A stretch of DNA of 64,000 nt from Tetrastigma voinierianum. Lineage: Eukaryota > Streptophyta > Magnoliopsida > Vitales > Vitaceae. Position numbers and translations under genes: made by a program. Shown here one piece after another: positions 1-10,739 of the stretch. The stretch's first letter is position 1, and each line of letters opens with the position of its first letter. The notes beneath the pieces are model-generated. The model made no database searches, was not told the origin of the DNA, and was given only the letters and a program-made list of their open reading frames with translations. The DNA lies in the NCBI GenBank assembly GCA_016808115.1, contig JAEQBH010007392.1:1-64000 (forward strand), read 5' to 3'.

Positions 1-2175
1 CCATTTATGCGGTCGCGACATCGGAAAAAATTTGAAGGAAATTTGATCTGCAGTGCGGCAGGGCATCCACAAGTTAGGCAGCGAAAGGACTAACCGAGAG
101 ACTTAAGGAATGATGTCGCAGCCAAGCGTGTCGTGATGTGGCGGCAGAAGGTGTCGCGACAAGGGATGGAAGTCGTATTAAAGCACCTTATGGCGCTATG
201 ACAAATTTGAAAAGATGAAACTATTGTGACTTGGTTGTTGTCATGACGGAAGGGTAGCGTCGCGACCACTTTCAACCGATTGGAAACCTCGAGAGACCTA
301 GGTGATATCGCGTGAGATCGATATGTCATAGCACGAGGAACGCGACCCGATTCAAAGCGCCAAGACAAGAGGTTGATGTCCGCGACGCGGGGCGACGGTT
401 CAAAAGCGTAAAGACAAAGAAGTTGATGTTGCTGACGAGAGATCAGTCGTGACATGAGACTTCTTCGGTTGAAGGATTCGCGAGAACTAGAAGTTGATGT
501 CAGCGGCAAGAGATCGATGTCGCTGACGCTAGGGCGACAGGTTAACTCGAGCCATAAAGTGATGTCGCGCGACAAGACGTTGATGTCGCGACGCCGAGAA
601 CCAGCGATTGAAAGGCTGCAAAGACATGGCGATGTCGCGACAAAGGGATCGATGTCGCGACATCGAGCGCAACAGTTGAAACACGTGGAGCCATGCATTG
701 ATGTCGCGGCGGAGGGTGGCGATCAGCGACATCGAGCGATGCCTGATTGAAGATTCGCAGTTCTTAAAGCGATGTCAGCGACAAAGAGGATTTGAGATCC
801 GCGACACGAGTATTAACATGGGCGATCCGCGGAAATCCACAAAGAAGCGCATTGGAATTAGGGCCCAACTTGAACCTACTCATCTGAAGTACGCTACCAA
901 CGAGCGGCTCTTGGCGACGAAAGAGAATCTGGGTTCTTGGAGGCTCTTGTATTTCTTTTATTTTAACATTTTCTTTTCTTTCGTTTTTTTAAGTTTTTTT
1001 CTTTCCATTTTTAGTTTAAATTAAGTAGTTTGTATTTCGTTTCTCATTTGGATTTGAGCGTTAGGCGAAAAAGGATTGGCGAATGCGATTTATATTTCTT
1101 AAAATTGCTGTATCTGGTTGTTTGAATTCGGACAAATTTTAGTTGAACACCAGGTTTCCGATTCTGATGGTTTACTTGATGTGAAGCCAATGTATGGTAT
1201 AATCGGTAATTTAAAAGCCCAAACTTCCATTGAATTGACGTTATTGTAAATAATCTTTCTAGCGATTATTTATTCATTTTAGGCCCGAACCGGATGTTCA
1301 TCGACTTGCTGGTTTTGCTTGTATCTTGGAGTCCCAATTTTAGTCTCTTTGTACCCATACTTGAGGTTATTCTGAAACTCGATTCCGGGAGGCCCTCTGG
1401 GTGACCACGGAAGGCATTCTGAGACGAAACAATTTTGGGAAGGTATTTGAACTTGATATTGCTGATCTAATGCGCTCTGTATATTTAAATCAATACTTCC
1501 TCTTCTTACTTGTAACCGAGAATGAGTTGAGTGAGTTATTAATTTAGTGGAGAGTTCACCTGGTCGAATAGTGAATTCGATCCCGTGTTAACAGGATCTA
1601 ATCAAGGAAAGAGTAAGCTATTCTAATTTTGAGGTGAACAGTATAGTGGAAACCTCGGCAATGACTAAATTGAGCTCGGTGGAGTCCATGTTGTGGGTAT
1701 GAAGTATTGAGAAAGAAAAATACCCAGAACAAGGCTACGAGATTTAAAAGTAGTTGTCTCACCCTCTGTGTTCGAGAGAAACAGTTAAGGTGAGATGATG
1801 AACTGTGTGGTTTGGAGAGGTCCAGTCACACTATATTAATCCTTGGACTAGTTTTAAAGATCTGTAGTTCAGAAAACAAAAATTCTGATGCAATTTGTAG
1901 GAATTGATTCTTCACAATAGCTGATTATTCAATGTTTCCTTTAGAGATAACTGTTAAATCTAAATTTGTTATTTTGAAATTTCAATCTTCAATTCATTTG
2001 TTATTCAATCATTTTTCTTTTACATCATTATTTTCAAGCTTTCAAAGCAAAATCTCATTATCGTAATCTCGTCCAAATAGTATGGAGCTTAAGTAGTTGG
2101 GGTAGTTGATTGAAAAATTCTTGAGATCTCTGTGGGATCGATATCTGGACTTAAATCCATTTTATTACTTGTCAG
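1..2175 (+). repeat. TCGCGA-rich LTR-retroelement-like repeat, copy A (left end outside window)
   Basis: One of three related copies in this window (others at 3846-5740 minus and 50443-52155 plus). They share an ordered set of landmarks: a cluster of TGTCGCGACA-type palindromes, a pyrimidine-rich tract (here 948-1020), a block around 1384-1405 reading GGGAGGCCCTCTGGGTGAC, a block from about 1578 reading GATCCCGTGTTAAC then ATCTAATCAAGGA, and a terminal TTTTATTACTTGT block near 2157-2170. The order and spacing match in all three copies. No element protein is visible. Short ORFs rich in SRHR residues arise from the palindromes and are not treated as genes. The structure suggests an LTR or a large non-autonomous LTR derivative; the exact class is inferred. 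Confidence 0.7.
360..790. repeat. Cluster of GATGTCGCGAC-type palindromic motifs
   Basis: About ten imperfect copies of a GATGTCGCGACA motif occur here, for example near 375, 423, 493, 516, 561, 582, 631, 651, 698 and 768, with weaker copies at 113-160. The core TCGCGA is self-complementary. Spacing is irregular (roughly 20-70 bp), so this is a motif cluster, not a clean satellite. It is far richer in CpG than the surrounding AT-rich DNA. Function is unknown. Confidence 0.75.
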
Positions 2176-2700
2176 GCACATTAAACTGCGGTATACTGGA
2201 TCAAAACCACACGAAAATGGTTTCTCTTTTACAAAAATATCTTTTAATCAACATGATGATAAAAAAACTAACACTCAAGTTTAATGGTTTATCTACTGAG
2301 GATTAGACAATAGTCCTTGGATAATAAGTCTTAAATTTGAATAGGTGTCTTGATCCATAACAATTTATCGATGTTGTCTTAACAAGTTTTATGGCATTAT
2401 TGCCAGGGATTAGTTAATAGTCTTTTGGCAACAATGTTATAAATTTGTACATGTGTAATGGTCCAGTCATGACCCTTGGCATACAGCCTTTTGCTTGCCC
2501 TGGCCACTGTTACGCTCTTTTGAAACAAAATACTCATCCCTTTTTTTTTCATTTCTTCCCGACCTCTTTGAAAAACATAAAAAAATATACACCTATTTTT
2601 TTTTCTCATTTTCGAATACTGATAAATTTATAGAAATTTATTTTATTCCCATTCTTTAGTTTTCTTCGGTTTTCCGATTAGGTAAAACCTTAGAAATAAT
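2176..2700. other. Unassigned AT-rich interval
   Basis: Follows the end of TCGCGA copy A. No coding similarity, terminal repeat or RNA gene was recognised. The short ORFs on both strands have low-complexity composition. Confidence 0.5.
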
Positions 2701-2708
2701 TTTCATCA

Positions 2709-2712
<4 letters not shown>

Positions 2713-2774
<62 letters not shown>

Positions 2775-2780
2775 TTCTTA

Positions 2781-2800
<20 letters not shown>
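2713..2800. repeat. AT dinucleotide microsatellite followed by T tract
   Basis: A nearly pure (AT)n run of about 60 bp, a short interruption (ACTTCTT), a second (AT)n run, and then a run of T. Simple slippage repeat. Confidence 0.95.
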
Positions 2801-2811
<11 letters not shown>

Positions 2812-3325
2812 CATTTCGGTAGCCTCCTTGCTACTCCATACATCACGATTGTAAACAACGCAATTTCTACACTTAGTAATTTTATGAGTTCACTTTAAAA
2901 TTTATTTAAAATTTTATTTCATTGTCCTTAAACCAAATAAATTTAGAAAAATTTATATCTTTTTATTTCCTTTGTTCCAGTTTACACACTGTAAACTACA
3001 AATCTTTCCACTCTTCTTCCTATGCTATCAACCAAGCATATATGCACACAATTCATACAGTCAACATGATCACACATCATTTCATCAACTCACACAAAAC
3101 ATAACAAACACATGTATGCAGTGTCCTAGTTTTGTCCCGTGATTTCCTAGGTAATCTCATACCTAAACTCAACATCGAACCACACCTAGTGGTGATGTTC
3201 TTACACAACTATGGCCTAAGCCCGAGCCCTCAATCTCTAGGTTTTCATATACCTATACTCTACATCAAACCACCCAAGTGGTGATGGATACCCAAACCTG
3301 AGCTCCCTAGGTATTAGCGCCATAA
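2801..3325 (-). other. Probable 5' leader of a minus-strand Tekay-like element
   Basis: This interval lies directly downstream (minus sense) of a PBS and LTR end. It contains a duplicated block: CACTTGGGTGGTTTGATGT and CACTAGGTGTGGTTCGATGT, read on minus, about 90 bp apart. No gag ORF is visible before the microsatellite at 2713-2800, so the element appears truncated in its leader. Confidence 0.4.
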
Positions 3326-3337
3326 GCTCTAATACCA
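3326..3337 (-). other. Primer-binding site (tRNA-iMet type), one mismatch
   Basis: On minus the sequence is TGGTATTAGAGC, one C-to-T change from the canonical plant retrotransposon PBS TGGTATCAGAGC. It immediately follows the end of the LTR at 3338. Confidence 0.7.
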
Positions 3338-3845
3338 AATGTGGCCTTGAGTCGAGTCCGTTGACTACCGTCGACACGCGGAATACTCATGAATGTGATG
3401 ACGAGCATTTCATTAAAATCGGGCAGAGTCTCCTTTGTACGGGGAGCTCTACCCAAATACAGAACCTGCATAAACTTGTCCCAAATAGTCAAATATAACA
3501 GTTTATGACTTAAAACGACCACTTGGGCCCATAAACAATACTCAATATACATGCCAACTATGAATCCAACTATAAACCAATAGTTACAAGAGTTAATATG
3601 TTTTTACTCTTATACAATACATACATTAAGCCACAAAGTTCTAATACATGTATACATCAAAAGCCACAACGAACTTTCTTGTAATCCTCGGTCTCAGGGT
3701 AGTCGATCCCCTCGACGTAAAGAGAGACCAAATGATGTATATGTGAAAATATGGCGCTAAGGGAGTGAATGTGAAATAGCAGCTCAGCGATTTGAAACAA
3801 AAGTAAGTATACTCAAAGCTGAAATGAAAAATGTGCAACACTCAA

Positions 3846-5740
3846 CCCCTTTCATAAGTGCATGGGTCATACAAGTAATAAAATTATGGACTCTGGATGG
3901 GATATATTTGAGTTGGAGGTTCTCTCCCAATTGGAATTTGATCACCCAGATTACAAAGGTCTCTTCGCTGTTGGCGACGAAGTAGGATGTCGAATAAAAT
4001 CAATTTAATTGAAACAAAAGCGATTTAAAATAATCCTAAATCTACTAAATAAACAACTACTTAATTCTAAAAGGTATGAAAGAGAGTCACTAGGGATTAG
4101 GGGATAAGTATTTTACAAAAAGCGGTTGCATTTCCTTGAAAATCACGACATTTGTAAGTTGAATCTTGGTTGTCCCGAGAGCAATGTAGTATAGCTTGTT
4201 TCTCCATACACCATACATTTCACTATCTAACACACCATATTCCTTTCGGGACAAATGGGTCTAAATAGCTACTTATGGGTAGCTCTTTAAGATTTGATTG
4301 TTTTCTTTTCAATACTTCACAACCATTTCTCAGGGCTGAAGAATTCTGCCCTAAACGAGGATAATACAAGCCTTCTCCAATGTAATTGGTATCTCGATCC
4401 TTCAAATCTAATAAAATTTTCTATCTCCTTGATTAGATCTTTGCTAACACGGGATCAAAGATCCTTTCATCGGACTAAGGAAAACCTCGTCAACTAAATT
4501 GATACATCATCTAATTAATCCTCACACCATGAGTAAATTAGTGATCTATCAAAGTAATTTTTCGAGTTCATTAGTTCCAAAGATATTAGTCTAACATACC
4601 CTAGTTCTTGCTCTTTCACTCTCGGGAATCTCCATCTGTGTCACTCGGGAGGGGCCTCCCCTAGAAATCGAGCAAAGATACATTGCTCTTTTGGGTATAA
4701 GCTACTAATATTCAAACAATTCATTATATGAGCAGTACCCGATTATATAGAATTCGGTATTGAGCCCACAAAACTCAGTGAGAAACTCTGAATCTTAATG
4801 TTCAACAATTAATCCCCAGCCTAGGGTGTTTAATGTTCGATACTTGCAGATTCCAATCATCACAATCAAGCAAAAAGTAAAAAATGAAGAAAGAAATCAA
4901 GAGACAAGAAGAAAAATCCATATTTGAGAACTCAATCTTCTCCACTCCAGCAGTAAAAAGTGAATGTCGAATGCAGCACCAAAATCCTTCAATAGAAATA
5001 AAAAATACGTTCCTAAAACTACTCTAAGATCTATTAAAAATAAAAATCTCGACAAAAACTAAGAAAATGGGCGGTTTAAAGAGAGAAAACCTTATGAAGA
5101 GAGGCTCTCAATCTTCAGCTGCCCTCTTTACCACAAGCAGTATATATATGGTCTAGGGTGAAATGGGGCTTGAAAATGGAATCAATATATCACTTTTCGG
5201 CCTTTTTAGGTTTACAACGGCGTTTTTGTCATGTTTCTGACAAGCTTGTCGCAACAACGATGCTGGGGTCTCAACCAAGTTTCTACGTGCGACAGAGGTT
5301 TTGGTCGCGACCACGGTTTTTGGGATCGCGATAGTTTTTTGGTCGCGACACCGGTTTTGGGGTCGCGGCAGTTTTGGAATGACAACTGTTTTCTTCTCCA
5401 ACTTGTCGAGGCCATAACCGTTTGCTTTCGGTTTGGGCGTGTGAGTACTCGTTGGAAAGATCTTTTAATGTAGAATGCAACCATGAGGGAATTTGAACCA
5501 TTTGTTCTTCCATATGGTACATAAAAATTCATCTTCCCAGTGGCGCGCTGTGAGACTCTCGGTTGACTCTTCTTTTGGAAATATATTGCTCATTTCTTGC
5601 CAAATCACTTGCTTTTCATCAATAATCCTACAAAACCAAGTTTAGAGGAAATTTTATGAGTTTTACATGAATATGGATATAAAATGCACAAAATAGCATG
5701 TGAAATGAACTCAAAACTTAGATGAGTTTTGCACTCATCA
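3846..5740 (-). repeat. TCGCGA-rich repeat, copy B (minus)
   Basis: Read on minus, it starts at 5740 with TGATGAGTGCAAAACTCATC, an inverted repeat of its own. It then passes the TCGCGA cluster (5400-5225), the GGGAGGCC/CCCGAGTGAC block (about 4665-4645) and the GATCCCGTGTTAGC block (about 4460-4426), and ends after a TTTTATTACTTGT block (3890-3866). This is the same order as copies A and C. Because it sits inside an otherwise contiguous Tekay-like LTR, it is probably close to a full insertion unit of about 1.9 kb. No protein is encoded. It may be a solo LTR of a larger family. Confidence 0.65.
5225..5400. repeat. TCGCGA motif cluster in copy B
   Basis: Contains GGTCGCGACC, GATCGCGAT, GGTCGCGACACC and GGGTCGCGGC in about 100 bp, spaced by short T-rich linkers. 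Equivalent to the clusters at 360-790 and 50474-50715, but the flanking bases differ (GGTCGCGACC instead of TGTCGCGACA). Confidence 0.7.
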
Positions 5741-5992
5741 CTCGCACGCTCCCTGTACCTGTAAAATAATATCCCTCAACAGGGTGAGCTAATGCTCGAT
5801 GGTGAATAAGCCTAGAGTGAATACTCACCACCTAAGTGCAGTGCAATGTTCCAAATTAAACACACATTCAAAAACAAATACATGACCAGTCCTACTTGAA
5901 TGTCTACGCATGACCAACTCGGATCCCAGTCTTCAGCGACTCCCTCACACTCGCCTAAGCCTCATTGTGAGAATTTCTATTTTGTTTGTTTG

Positions 5993-6160
5993 TGGACAAC
6001 CCTCTCCGATGTGTATATAAATTGGAGCTCCGATGATTGATATATTGTTGTTCAATGGACTACCCTCAGATGAATATCAATTGAGCACTCAATGATTGAT
6101 ATTTTTAATTTGGACTACCCTCAGATAATTAATATTTTTAGACAACCCTGCGAGCGGGTT
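5993..6160. repeat. Minisatellite inside the 3338-7503 LTR
   Basis: Four imperfect units beginning GGACAACCCTC or GGACTACCCTCAGAT, near 5993, 6055, 6110 and 6142, with AT-rich spacers containing TGATTGATAT. Other Tekay-like LTRs in the window carry unrelated minisatellites at comparable mid-LTR positions. Confidence 0.6.
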
Positions 6161-7503
6161 TTCTGCAGACTCATCTCATTGCACTCACTCCTATGGTCTA
6201 GGGTGTTGGTGCATGGAATGCATGTATGCCAATTCCAATACAGTATAATTCACATGTAAATATATAAACATGCATATATTTACAAAACAATCAATTCACA
6301 CAATCATGTCATGTAAATTCTTATTTCATCACATCAAAATTAGCTCACTTGGGCTAATGATCAAACACGAACAATTCAACTTGAATCCTTTCGTTAAACA
6401 CATTTAATTCCACAAAAATATAATTTGAGAACAACATTTCAGGAATAATTGAAACCCTCGGGTTACCATTCAGAAAAATCTAATTCATCGGTTCACTTTG
6501 GCTGAACCCGCATTTCTGATCATTCGACCTTTTTCATATCAAGCATACATTTAATGCACAATTTATCACAAATTTCACCCAAAGCATTATACTCATACGG
6601 ACTACCCAAAATGCTCTAATTTTTTTTCACACTTCGGTCCTAAACTTTAGGACCTATCAAATGAAGCCCTCTCGGCCTCATTCAACTCAATACATGATTT
6701 ATCACATAATTTGGCATGAAATAAACACCCAAACAGCCCGTAACTGACCACGTGCGACCCTTTGTTTCACCATTAGGTTTCAATAAATTCAAACAGTCGG
6801 TCCCCAGATTTGGGGTGAGATGGCGCAACTCCCCTCACGGCCTCATTCGGCTCAAACATCGAAAAATATGAAGAGATAAAACCAAAGTAGGGAGAAACCC
6901 TACCTCAAGGAGTTTGTCTAAACTCCTTAAATCTATGCCACCTTTGAAGCCCTCTCACATGTCGACTGACTTTCCTTCTTGTCAGAGGCTGAAGCGGTGA
7001 GTTGTAGATATTCTAAGAAAAGGAGGACATCATCTCTAAAAACGCCATTTTGGCTCACGGAGGTTCTTGTTTTCAAAATCCGTTTTTGCTCTTTTGATTT
7101 AATAGAAGATAACACTATTCCATTTTGTCATTTAGTGACTTAAAAATTTAATTAATGACCATTATGTCCCTCCGTTTCAGTTTGATATTTGGCACTATCT
7201 CGACGTCCATTTTCATTATTTCCTCTCTCATACCGCTTATGGCGTGGTACATGTATATGTGACTTTCGTCGCGTGAAATCATTTTCACGGCACGAAGCCC
7301 GATGCCTCGGCGTGTAAATTAGTACGTCGCCGGGTCGATGAAATTTACGTGCTAGTTAGCGTTTGGCGAGGCGATTTCAGCGGTGCAATCCATTTTGTCA
7401 TCGAGATCTAGAGAATAAGTGCAGTTTTAACGAAATTACAATTTCGTTACCGAAATTACGATTTTGTCCTTTTTCCCGAAATTGAAATTTCTCGGGTCTT
7501 ACA

Positions 7504-7697
7504 ACATGTCTTTTACAAGCCATTTGGCCCAGACATCGATTACCTCAGCGTAAAATTTCGGCATCGCCGGTCGGCGAATCGGCGTGGTATCTAGATTCAC
7601 GAGGCGATTCCAACGGTGAAGTGTTTCATCGTGAGATCTAGAAAAATTCGGATTTTGTGAGTACCATTTTACCTTTACCCCAATTGAAGTCCCGGGT
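7504..7697 (-). mobile_element. Partial second LTR head next to the 3338-7503 LTR
   Basis: Read on minus from 7697, this repeats the head of the adjacent LTR in diverged form: AAACCCGGGACTTCAATT, then TCTAGATCTCACGATGAA, then a segment resembling AATCGCCTCG. It stops at the start of the LTR at 7503. It may be the remnant of an older LTR into which the second inserted, or a local duplication. Confidence 0.5.
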
Positions 7698-9384
7698 TTT
7701 ACTTAGCCCTTGAATGGATGATATAATCAATTAATAGTATCATACCATGCCAACTTATCATAATGATGGTCATTTTAAAGCCTTTTTAATGAAGACTAAT
7801 GCTTTTACAGCTGGTATTGTAACACCCAAAAATATACCTGTTGTTTTTATAACATGTTTAGAATTGTAAAATAAGTTAAATTGTATTTTTTGGAATTTAT
7901 ATTGCTAAGGATGAAAAATGATAAATCGAATTAATACAAAAGTCATGGAAGCTAAAATAGTAAATGTCCCATTTAAGGATTCAAGGGTCATAAGAGAATA
8001 AGTTTATATACCATTGTAGAATATTTGATAAGTAGAAGTGTAAATGAAAGAAAGGGGACTTTAATGCAAAAAAATGGAAAACTTAACAAAAAAATGACAA
8101 ATGCGTATGACCTTATGAAAGAATAAAGAGATAAGACCAAATTTGGTCTTGGCAAGGAACATTTATCCTTTGGGTTTGAGAGCTTAGGGTTCAGTTGAGA
8201 GAAGAGAAGGTTGGTGATTTTGCTCCATATGATCAGGATTTTGAGTGATCGAGAAGAAGAAGGAAAGAAAAAGAAGAAAAGAAAAGATTAAGGTATGAAA
8301 AACTAAACCTAAAAACCCGAGTTTGAAGATGTTTGGGTTTGGTGAAAACCCTAACTGCATATGTGATGATTGATGGTCTCGACAGATTATATGGTTGTTT
8401 GAGTTGGTTGTGGTCCTCAATTGAGGAATATTTGTATAAAGAAAATGTTAGGGTTTTAAGGGAGATGTTGTCAAAATTTTTCCAAAACCTTCGTTTTTGT
8501 TTTGGCCATAACTCATCCATATTGAGTGATTCAAATTTTTGGGTAAACTAGGCTTCTGGAGACAAATCTTCTTGAAATAAGTGTATTCAAAATTTGGACC
8601 GAGAAAACTCATCAAAGTGAAGCTGTTTTTCGGGTTTAAGGTATGTTTTGGTACAACTTTAGTGTTTAGAACATAACTTAGCCATCACTCATCAGGTGAT
8701 TATTCAAATTTCTGTTAAACTAGACTTATAGAATAAATTTCTTGAAATAAGTATGTTCAAATTTAAGTTTGTATTGTACCAAAATCCATCTAAAAGGGAG
8801 CTTTGTTTGTAGGAAATATTGTGGTATAAAAAAATTCAAGTTAATAAGTAAAATTGTAAAGGGTATAAAGTGATTGCTATATGAATTATGATTACATGAG
8901 CGAAATAAATAATGAGAACATGATCATACGGGTTATGATAAAAGTACTTGATTTATAGTATATGTATAAAAGGAAAGTATCTCATGTGAATACATGTGAT
9001 TGACATTATCAAGTATATGAGATGTACATAGCTTAATTGATAAACAATAAGATTGATTGTGCATATGTCCGGGTAGATTGATGGTAGGCATGCCTAATGG
9101 GTTATATGATATAGTTGGCCTCGTTTGGGTCATTACAGCGGCCCCGTTTGGGTTAATACAGTATAGGATCAACATCTTTGTATGAGTGATAGTACCTTGA
9201 ATTTTATGGGTTTATACCATATCCACTTCTTGAAATATGCAGGCAAGACATAAGATGAGATAAAATGATTGAAATGGTTATAAGAACCATGTAACATGGA
9301 AACAATGATTGAATTGAAAAATGTGATAGAGCTACAGTAATATAAAAAGTACTATGTATTATGAAGAATGAACGCGAGAACTCT

Positions 9385-9509
9385 AATAAATGACATAGTG
9401 TACAAGTAGTCGGATATATGAACAACTAATGTGCAAATAGGAATTGTGTTAATTGTATATTGTCATTGAGGACCACTACAAGTGGTCATATATGTTATAT
9501 GTTTCCCAC
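9385..9509 (+). repeat. LTR block identical to 15742-15865
   Basis: About 125 bp is identical by eye in the two LTRs of this element, although the sequences on both sides differ by frequent substitutions and indels. It contains the inverted repeat GACCACT-ACA-AGTGGTC. Confidence 0.75.
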
Positions 9510-9525
9510 AAAGCTATAAGCTTAG
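9509..9525 (+). promoter_or_regulatory. Conserved LTR hairpin (also at 15865, 22108, 50087)
   Basis: Form here is AAGC-TATAA-GCTT. In the 3' LTR (15865-15881) it is CTAAGC-TATAA-GCTTAG, and at 50087-50103 CTAAGC-GTAAA-GCTTAG. On minus at 22124-22108 it is again CTAAGC-GTAAA-GCTTAG. Each is followed by GTGTAGGTACTGAAGAGG or a close variant. The hairpin is seen directly; a regulatory or RNA role is inferred. Confidence 0.5.
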
Positions 9526-9918
9526 CACGGGTGTTTCATCCGTGTAGGTACTGAAGAGGACATCCCAGCTGAACGACACACAGAAGGGCCAACACAACAA
9601 TAGAAGTCAACATCTATAGGTTTCTACCACTGATTTTGAATATGTACATGTAAAGTTTGTTATTTTTTTTTTCATAACAGGACTTGTATATGTATAAGTC
9701 ATTGGGGCTAAAATATTTGTATAGGACAATATGAATACCATTAAGGCGATAGTGTTAAAAGTTTGATTTCCTCATGGATTAAGTTAAAGTTATATTAAGA
9801 TACATTCAGTCATTTCAAAATGGGCCCACTAATGTCAGTAACTCAAATAAAGGAGTCTCAGTCCCGTGCTGCGTTCCCCCTCTTTGGCCTAGGCGGGGGT
9901 TAGGGCGCGATAATGTAG

Positions 9919-9930
9919 TGGTATCAGAGC
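9919..9930 (+). other. Primer-binding site, tRNA-iMet
   Basis: TGGTATCAGAGC is an exact match to the common plant Ty3/gypsy and copia PBS complementary to initiator tRNA-Met. It lies 6 bp after the apparent LTR end, and is where minus-strand DNA synthesis would be primed. Confidence 0.95.
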
Positions 9931-10025
9931 CAAGGTTTAGGCGGCTAGAGTATAGGATAGAAAAGCATGTTTCTAGTAATATGTTTGCCTAATGTTGATG
10001 TCCTTGTGTCTTGTGTTTTGTATAG

Positions 10026-10560
10026 ATGGATCACCCTTCAAATTTAGCTGAAGAAGTAGCAGAGAGTGTTAACCTAGGATATCAGGGGTTACCTTCTAAA
10101 TCTGTCAGAAGTGAAACTCATGCTCCCGTAGAGCCAAATGAAGCTTTGCTAAAAATATCTCAGGACATGGCTCACGTATTGGAAAGATTGACAGCTCTTA
10201 AAGCCCCGATAGACATGATAAGGAGACATGGGGCCACAAGGGTTTCAGAAGAGGAAGTTATCAAGAGGAGCTTCTTCCTCCTCAAGTAAAAGAAATTAGA
10301 AGTCTTAAAGCGAGTCCGTCTGAGGTTTTACCACAAGGGGGGAGAAGACAAGAGCGATGCGAGTGGTATCTAGTGCTTGGTGGAGGCATGTCGACGGGAT
10401 AAGAAGAAGTCCCGAGTGCCCTCATTTCCATAGGCTGACATTTAGGTGTTTGCGAGATTATTGATAGGAGGATGCTTGAGTGTGGAAGCACATATCATTT
10501 TATAGAGAATTGTCCCAGAGAGTCAGGGGATAGTAGAAGTACGCAAGAGAGGTAGGCGAG
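10026..10560 (+). pseudogene. gag: Degraded Gag of the Tekay-like element
   Basis: Opens with ATG at 10026, about 100 bp after the PBS, and stays open for 87 residues (MDHPSNLAEEVAESVN...). This matches the start of Gag in the related minus-strand element at 21618. A stop and frameshifts follow. Near 10410-10520 the remains of the C-terminal zinc region can be read (ECPHFHR, then LECGSTYHFIENCP), with the second Cys of the CCHC knuckle missing. The central capsid-like domain, normally several hundred bp, is absent: the N-terminal RRHGA segment passes almost directly into the zinc region. Gag would form the virus-like particle; this copy cannot. Confidence 0.75.
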
Positions 10561-10739
10561 GAGATCTATTGCACCACCTTCAACTCGGGATCGAGGTGAG
10601 GGTCAAGGTGGCTGTTCAACATAGAGGACGTGGAGTATGGAGTGTCGGAGGCCATGTGGACCAGATCACGCCTACAACTCTAGCAGGAGTTTATGCTATG
10701 AGGAGCTCGTGAGAATGGGGATGACACCGGGGTAATTGC

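Larger units (their letters stand above)
3338..7503 (-). mobile_element. Tekay-like 5' LTR on minus, interrupted by TCGCGA copy B
   Basis: On minus the LTR starts at 7503 with TGTAAGACCCGAG and runs to 5741. It is then interrupted by an inserted repeat (5740-3846) and resumes from about 3845 to 3338, next to a PBS. The two pieces total about 2.25 kb, comparable to the 2.1-2.2 kb LTRs at 7818 and 21793. The resumed part has the U5-like sequence seen in other LTRs here (ATGTATACATGTATTAG compared with ATATGTACATGTAAAG). The join is inferred from length, PBS position and order. Sequence next to the insertion is GCGAG on one side and TTGAG-like on the other, a weak target duplication. Confidence 0.6.
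7818..9912 (+). repeat. 5' LTR of the 7818-16262 element
   Basis: Begins TGTAACACCC. Homologous along its length to 14098-16262. Contains a purine-rich GAAGAA tract (8250-8290), two copies of a block reading TTGAGTGATTCAAATT or similar (8523 and 8690 region), a short GTTTGGGT tandem (about 9115-9165), a hairpin at 9509-9525, and a T tract near 9663. The end is degraded to GGGCGCGATA, next to the PBS. Confidence 0.85.

Noticed and set aside
360..790. TCGCGA clusters as CAMTA CGCG boxes
   Set aside because: The usual CGCG-box consensus needs A, C or G before CGCG and C, G or T after it; here CGCG is flanked by T and A.
90..1024. Overlapping ORFs with SRHR/SRR-rich peptides
   Set aside because: They follow from the TGTCGCGACA palindromes being read in several frames on both strands. 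No domain, no conserved start, and the ORFs differ between repeat copies.
2713..2800. AT run as a possible origin or matrix attachment site
   Set aside because: Simple microsatellite with no accompanying motif.
5153..5532. Overlapping ORFs on both strands
   Set aside because: Created by the TCGCGA cluster in copy B; composition only, no family resemblance.
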